DNA of 64,000 bases. It comes from Amoebidium appalachense (lineage: Eukaryota > Ichthyosporea). Where the stretch lies: contig CAVNZM010000016.1 of the NCBI GenBank assembly GCA_963693365.1, forward strand, positions 2,046,001 through 2,110,000. The letters run 5' to 3'. Shown here piece after piece: positions 58,575 to 64,000 of this stretch. Each line of letters starts with the position of its first letter. Position 1 is the stretch's first letter. A program made the translations under genes and the position numbers. The notes below the pieces were generated by a model, which had not been told where the DNA came from, did not search any database, and was given only the letters and a program-made list of their open reading frames with translations.

Positions 58575-58972
58575 AGGGCTATTCGTTGGCAAGAGCCAGG
58601 AGAGACAGGGGGAAGAGTGGTGTCTATTGGTCTAATAAAGTAATGATGAATACCGGAGGGGGGGGGGGGGGGGGATGGGGGATTGGGGCGGGGAGGGGGA
58701 GAGGGGGAGGAAAGAACGGGAGGGGAGGGGGGGGGGGGGGGGGGGGGCGAGGTCTGCCAGGGATAGAGAGGGAGATGCAGACAGAGGGGGGGGGGGGGGG
58801 GGGAGGAGGTGAATACCGGAGGGGGGGGGGGGGATGGGGGATTGGGGGGGGGGGGGGGAGAGGGGGAGGAAAGAACGGGAGGGGAGGGGGGGGGGGGGGG
58901 GGCGAGGTCTGCCAGGCATAGAGAGGGAGATGCAGACAGAGGGGGGGGGGGGGGGGGGGAGGGGGAGGGAGG

Positions 58973-59029
<57 letters not shown>

Positions 59030-59819
59030 GATGGGGGCAGGAAGGCCGGGGGAGGAGCGGGCTCGGGTGGGGAGAGCATGGAATGATAACATGTGTGAAG
59101 GAGCAGCGAGGTCGGTGAGGAAGAAGGGGAGGGGGGGGGGAGGGGAACAAGGTTAAGAAAAACAATACACCAAATGACCTCCCCCCCCCCCCCCCCCCCC
59201 CCCCCCGCCCCCTCCCCCCTCCCGATCCCATTCATTTCATCCCAGATCTGCCAAGAAGCATTCATCAACATCATGGGAATGTGCCGAAACACGTTCATGG
59301 CCAGAAAGAATGAATTCCTACAAGGAGCTCGGTTTTACGTACATGGCAACACCGGTGAAGGCAACATCTCTTTAGCGGTGGAGAGATTTATTGCCTGGTT
59401 TTCCGAATTCATCGACCTCATCGGTCAGTTGATGCCCGACACGTCTACAATACGCTTGCCGCCCGCTTACACCAAGGAAGAGATCTGGATGGAGTACGTC
59501 AGGGTGTGTATTTCATATATACCCCCCCCCCCCCCCCCCAAACCACATCTCAATGCATACACCTACACGCACGTACATACGCACACACGCAACTACGTAC
59601 ACGGAATTACACACACATGCACACATGCACACATGCACACCGTTCTACACACACATACACACATACACGAACACGTATTATAAACATGCACGCTAACACA
59701 TGCACAAGCATACACTGCTGGGCACAGCCACCCACCCACCCACCCGCTCACCTGCTAAACCTCATTCCCACACACAAACACACCCATAAACTGTCAGAAA
59801 GAGAGAGACACCGACCCCC

Positions 59820-59862
<43 letters not shown>

Positions 59863-59914
59863 CTCGCCTACCCACACAGGCGCATGCAGCATCATATTGC
59901 TTCACATTACCTTA

Positions 59915-59951
<37 letters not shown>

Positions 59952-61405
59952 TCCCCCCCCCCTTCTCGAACACAAAATCAATAGAACACAAACACACACA
60001 CCCACACCCACCCACCCACCACCCCACCCACCCGCAGCCACACCCCTACACTCACACCCACACCCAAACCCACACCCACATACGTATATAATTTGCTCTC
60101 CCCCCTCCCCCCCCCCCCCCCCCCCCCCCCCCCACAAGCACTCCTGCATATATGGTACAATGCAACCAAGGAAGCCCACGAACACACAAGCACAGGAAAA
60201 CATGGCTGGGCATTCAGACACACCCACCCGCAAACCCACCCACCCATCCACCAATCTACCCAAACAACCAAATTCCCGCGGGTCCACACACTCACTCATA
60301 AATCCACCTATTCACGAAACTTGCTTTATCTCACTCAGTGTCACCTGTTTAACCTCATTACCGAGATACAAACACACCCAGGCACACACAGAGAGATACC
60401 AACCCACACAATGCCGTCCACCCACCCACACAGGCACATCCATCACAATGTCATATTGACCCACACTGCCTTACCCATGCCTTCACCATCGAAGCACACG
60501 TGGCATGCAATGGTGCACGTGAAACCCCACTCCCCCCCCCCCCCCCCATCCCCCCCCCCCCCCCTTCCCCTCCCCCCCCCCCCCCCCCCCCCCTCCCCCC
60601 AACCGAACAACACACAAGCACTATGGCATCCTTATCAACATGCATACATACATAAACAACCTTTTGAAACACAAGCGTGTGACATGCATTTTATCGTACA
60701 TTATTAACTTTTACAACCAGCACACTGCAACTCAGGAGGTTATGCACACACACATGCACACATACCCACACACACACACAAACTTCAAACGACACACACA
60801 TGCAATCACACACCACACAGCACATTACACATGTCCCTATTACCATCGAAGCAACACCCAAACACCCAAACAAACAAAGGGACATCCATTACGAAACACA
60901 AACACACACACACACAGGCACACAAGCACATACACACGTACACACGCACAGTGTCAGGCACACACACATGCAAGGGCACCCACACACATACACACACGAA
61001 AACATCCATCCAAAACTCCACATTCGAAACACAACCTCTATTCTACCCATACAGATATTGTTACATAAATACTGACCTACGTCCGCTTGGAAAACACAGG
61101 ATATCACAGCCGAGGACACAGCCAACCAAGAAGAATTCGAGGCACGGTGGGCACAGCTCCATCCCGATTTCGACGAACAGGAACATGTACTTGGCCCCGA
61201 CCAGGCACGTCTCTCTCCCCCCCTCTGTGTGGCTGTGTACATGTGTGTGTACGCGTGTGCTTGTGTGTGTGTATGTGTTTTTTTTTTTTTTGGGGGGGGG
61301 GGGGGAGGGGGGGGGGAGGGGGGGGATGTGGAGGAAGACAACAGGGTGGGCAGTTTAAGCATGTGTGTGAGAATGTGTGCGTGTATGGGTACGTGTGTGC
61401 ATGCT

Positions 61406-61483
<78 letters not shown>

Positions 61484-61720
61484 ATGGAGAACTTGGGAGG
61501 GGGGGAGGGGGGGGGGGGGCAAGCACTGCAATGTTGAGTACATTGGGGCAAACAGAGTGTATACCGAGGGAGAGGGGGGCAGGGGGGGATAATGGGCCAA
61601 ACCTGTCCATCTTCCGTATTTGGGATAGTATACGTCGTAATGTAGCCTGACATCCTGACATCATGTGAGGTATGCAGCATAACATGCACCTCCATGCAAC
61701 CCTACTTCTTAAGCGCCTAA

Positions 61721-61803
<83 letters not shown>

Positions 61804-61878
61804 GTGTGTGTTACAGTATGTGTACGTCAGAATGTGTAGGCGAATTGGTATGTGAGCATACGTGCATGAAATCGTGTA

Positions 61879-61934
<56 letters not shown>

Positions 61935-62290
61935 GGGGGAAGGCAGAACAACAAGAACAACAACAACAAAAAAAAACACCCCGCCTACACCTTACTGACA
62001 GAGAGAAAAAAACCCACACTAATCGATCTTCACACCTTCCAGACTGCCTCAGGCCACAAGCGCAAACGGCAAGCACGGGTAACAGACAAGGGCTACCTTG
62101 ATCAAGAGGGGTTTCACGCAGCCTGGAGAACCCATTTCAAGGGTGTAAGTTTAAGCACCGAGACCACCAACTTCGTCAAATGTGAGTACTGCTGCATTCT
62201 CAAGGCCCGCCTCAAGCTGGCCACCACCAATGCTGCAAGGATCCACATCCGTGAACTGCGGGAGGCACACATCAATCTCCAAAGGCTGGT

Positions 62291-62324
<34 letters not shown>

Positions 62325-62507
62325 ACCCACCCACCAAACGCCATCACCACCACCACCATCATTACGTGCACGGCACACACATACACAAAACCTTTACAAC
62401 ATCACACCTGACAACATCTTCCAAAGTAAACACCCACGCACGCACATTACACACACACACACACACACACAAACATTCCTTCACACTCCGCCCCCCACAC
62501 ACACACA

Positions 62508-62577
<70 letters not shown>

Positions 62578-62923
62578 CCACAACCACACAGTCCGCCCCC
62601 TCCCCCCCCTCCCCCCATCCCCCCTCACACACACACACACAGTCACATGTTCTCGTGGAGGAGGGCAAAGAAAGGGGGGGGAGGGGGGGGGGGGCAACGG
62701 TGTTGTGCATTTGTGTGTGTGTGTGTGTGCGTGTGTGCGTGTGCGTGTGTGTGTGGTTGCGTGCGCGCATGCACGTGTGCGCAAGCACTTGGACTTCCCT
62801 CCCCCCCCCCAAACACCATCACCACCACCACCATCATTACATGCACGGCACACGCATACACACAACCTCTAAAAGAACACACCTGACAACCTGTTCCAAA
62901 ATAAACACCCACGCACGCACATT

Positions 62924-62975
<52 letters not shown>

Positions 62976-63039
62976 TGCACACCCGCACACCCGCACGTAC
63001 CACACATGCACACACACAACCACAACCACACAGTCTTCC

Positions 63040-63075
<36 letters not shown>

Positions 63076-63158
63076 ACCTGAACAAAACACACACACATAG
63101 TCATGTTTTCGTGGAGGAGGGAAAAAAAAAGGGGGGGAGCTTGGGTAGTGGCGTTGTG

Positions 63159-63217
<59 letters not shown>

Positions 63218-64000
63218 ACGTGTGTGCGCAAGCACTTGCAAGTGACTGTGTGTACGTGTGTGCCTGCGCGTAGGGTATTTGGGTTGGTATTTGGGTTTGT
63301 ATCTGGCGACATCACATGTATTTCAAATCACCGCATCGCGCACATCTCTTTGGTAGCAACTTCCTGCAATCAAAGTATGTCACTATATACATACACATAT
63401 TCGCAACTAGAGTGCATGAAACCGCACAGCTTTGTCGTACACACGCATATTCGCAATTATTAGAGTGCATGAAACCGCACAGTTGTGTCGTACAGCCATT
63501 GAAGAAAAACGAGTGACGTCATCCTAGTACCAACTAGGATGACGTCATCCTAGTTGTAACTAGGATATATTGTCCTAGTTGTAACTAGGATCCAGAGTCC
63601 TAGTTGTGATTAGGATCGGGTCTCCTGGTTGACACTAGGATTATGATCCTCCTAACCATATATATAGTGATTGACCATGAGATGTCACAGAAAGGAGAGA
63701 GAGAGCTATTACCAGCATCGGTCAGCTGCAATTCGGGAGCCACACAAGTACATGAGTGTCATCGTTGACTCAATGGACCAAGCAAAATCCGAAATCCCGA
63801 ACGTACATTGGAACTCCAAAGCCGCGAGCTCGATTCCCAAGAAGGCCGTTCGGATAACCAGTGTCCTCGTTCATGGCCGCACCCTCTACACAATCGTGGA
63901 TGAGCACGGTCGCAAGGGTGCCAATGTCCAAATCGCGGCACTCACGTTGGCAATCGAGCGTGAATTGGAGATACGGGGCTCGTTGCCAGAGACGTTGTAC
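56087..64000 (+). CDS. DUF7869-like protein (putative DDE/RNase H-fold), 7 exons seen, 3' end outside window
   Basis: Exons 56087-56682, 57007-57129, 57549-57639, 59246-59503, 61100-61186, 62043-62288, 63695-64000+; all phases agree, 569 codons so far. I start at ATG 56087. Order: basic, Ser/Asn-rich N-terminus with an Arg/Lys/Glu helix; [20 protein letters not shown]ys motif (about 199-218); [12 protein letters not shown]...[30 protein letters not shown]...[11 protein letters not shown] (Cys432, Cys435); then [20 protein letters not shown] and [16 protein letters not shown], where Asp492 and Asp495 match the I(I/V)DGMDQ block of this family. I assign DUF7869 from memory of these blocks. The family is uncharacterised; its I-x-D-G-x-DQ core looks like a DDE nuclease. 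The introns carry (CA)n and poly-C. The exon 5 and 6 donors (GTACTT, GTGGCC) are weak. Confidence 0.6.
57131..57292 (+). repeat. Poly-C tracts in intron 2 of the DUF7869-like gene
   Basis: GTAAGCAG is followed by about 32 C (57138-57169); a further run lies at 57271-57290. Confidence 0.9.
57650..57990 (+). repeat. Poly-C then (CA)n/(CACG)n in intron 3
   Basis: About 27 C shortly after the donor, then CA-rich microsatellites with ACGC and CCCACGCA variants. Confidence 0.9.
58442..59026 (+). repeat. (GA)n, poly-G and duplicated G-rich units in intron 3
   Basis: GAATACCGGAGGGGG begins at about 58648 and 58811, and AGAGAGGGAGATGCAGACAG at about 58761 and 58921 (about 160-bp period). (GT)n at 58977-59025. 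Here the sense strand is G-rich. Confidence 0.85.
59520..60620 (+). repeat. Poly-C and (CA)n-rich intron 4
   Basis: Poly-C at 59520-59538, 59821-59861, 59916-59949, 60103-60133 and 60530-60600, separated by CA- and CCCA-rich DNA. A CTCACCTGCTAAACCTCATT-like block recurs at about 59747 and 60343, suggesting an old duplication of about 590 bp. Confidence 0.8.
61269..61490 (+). repeat. T11-G run and (TG)n in intron 5
   Basis: Composite T/G homopolymer at 61269-61325, then (TG)n at 61405-61479. A second (TG)n at 61723-61810 and a poly-C (about 52 nt) at 61880-61932 follow in the same intron. Confidence 0.9.
62290..63230 (+). repeat. Duplicated poly-C/(CA)n block in intron 6
   Basis: CACCATCACCACCACCACCA-TCATTAC(G/A)TGCACGGCACAC occurs at about 62341 and 62814. 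Each copy continues through AACACCCACGCACGCACATT, (CA)n, a CAACCACAACCACACAGTC block and a GTGGAGGAGGG block. The duplication is about 470 bp; a third partial unit starts near 63160. Confidence 0.85.
63513..63655. repeat. TCCTAG/CTAGGA hairpin array with TGACGTCA sites (array 2)
   Basis: TGACGTCA at 63514-63521 and 63540-63547, alternating with hairpins such as CCTAGTACCAACTAGG and CCTAGTTGTAACTAGG (five to six units). The array ends about 40 nt before the acceptor of exon 7 of the DUF7869-like gene, with ATATATATAG between. Layout and decay direction match array 1. Confidence 0.85.

Overview
This is eukaryotic nuclear DNA from a species I cannot name. Three long spliced genes and one shorter one can be followed exon by exon with consistent GT/AG boundaries and phases. 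Their introns are packed with microsatellites, minisatellites and very long poly-C, poly-G, poly-A and poly-T tracts. A Ty3/gypsy chromovirus, a LINE-type element and a small LTR element are also present. No feature is bacterial in organisation. A marine protist, an alga or an invertebrate would all fit.

Layout. (1) 0-4.7 kb: small intronless genes, including a CoiA-like nuclease with a zinc-ribbon tail and a compact PD-(D/E)XK nuclease; both types are common in large DNA viruses and related mobile DNA. (2) 5.6-10.6 kb, minus: a seven-exon JmjN/JmjC protein of about 749 aa whose first exon ends in a Glu/Gly-rich VNTR. (3) 10.6-12.7 kb: a divergent promoter region rich in CCAAT boxes. (4) 12.7-14.1 kb, plus: a repeat plus coiled-coil protein broken only at homopolymers. 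(5) 14.1-16.4 kb: tandem repeats. (6) 16.4-17.4 kb: a divergent pair, one predicted N-myristoylated two-TM protein and one twin Cys/His-motif protein. (7) 18.9-22.2 kb, plus: a five-exon gene for a tail-anchored protein. (8) 24.3-25.5 kb: a decayed reverse-transcriptase-like ORF. (9) 26.6-39.3 kb, minus: a gypsy chromovirus whose integrase is split by a LINE-type insertion (15-bp target duplication), itself split by a 3.6-kb LTR element (identical-looking 480-bp LTRs, 5-bp target duplication). (10) 40.2-54.6 kb, minus: an 11-exon, 1157-aa ParB-like plus DNA-methyltransferase-like fusion. (11) 56.1 kb to the window end, plus: a gene of at least seven exons resembling the uncharacterised DUF7869 family (putative DDE/RNase H-like core), cut by the window edge.

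The best candidate for something undescribed is the pair in (10) and (11). They are transcribed divergently from one 1.5-kb region. Each also carries, in an intron just before a 3' splice site, the same kind of array: short TCCTAG/CTAGGA hairpins alternating with TGACGTCA palindromes. A second genome-level signal is that more than half of the introns read donor-then-poly-C on the sense strand, several continuing as poly-C then poly-A. A third is a CCAATCAGA motif that recurs in the gene-flanking regions.

Many frame breaks fall at C or G homopolymers, so some apparent pseudogenes may be assembly errors. Exon models here come from reading splice signals and phases by eye; no transcript or database search was available.
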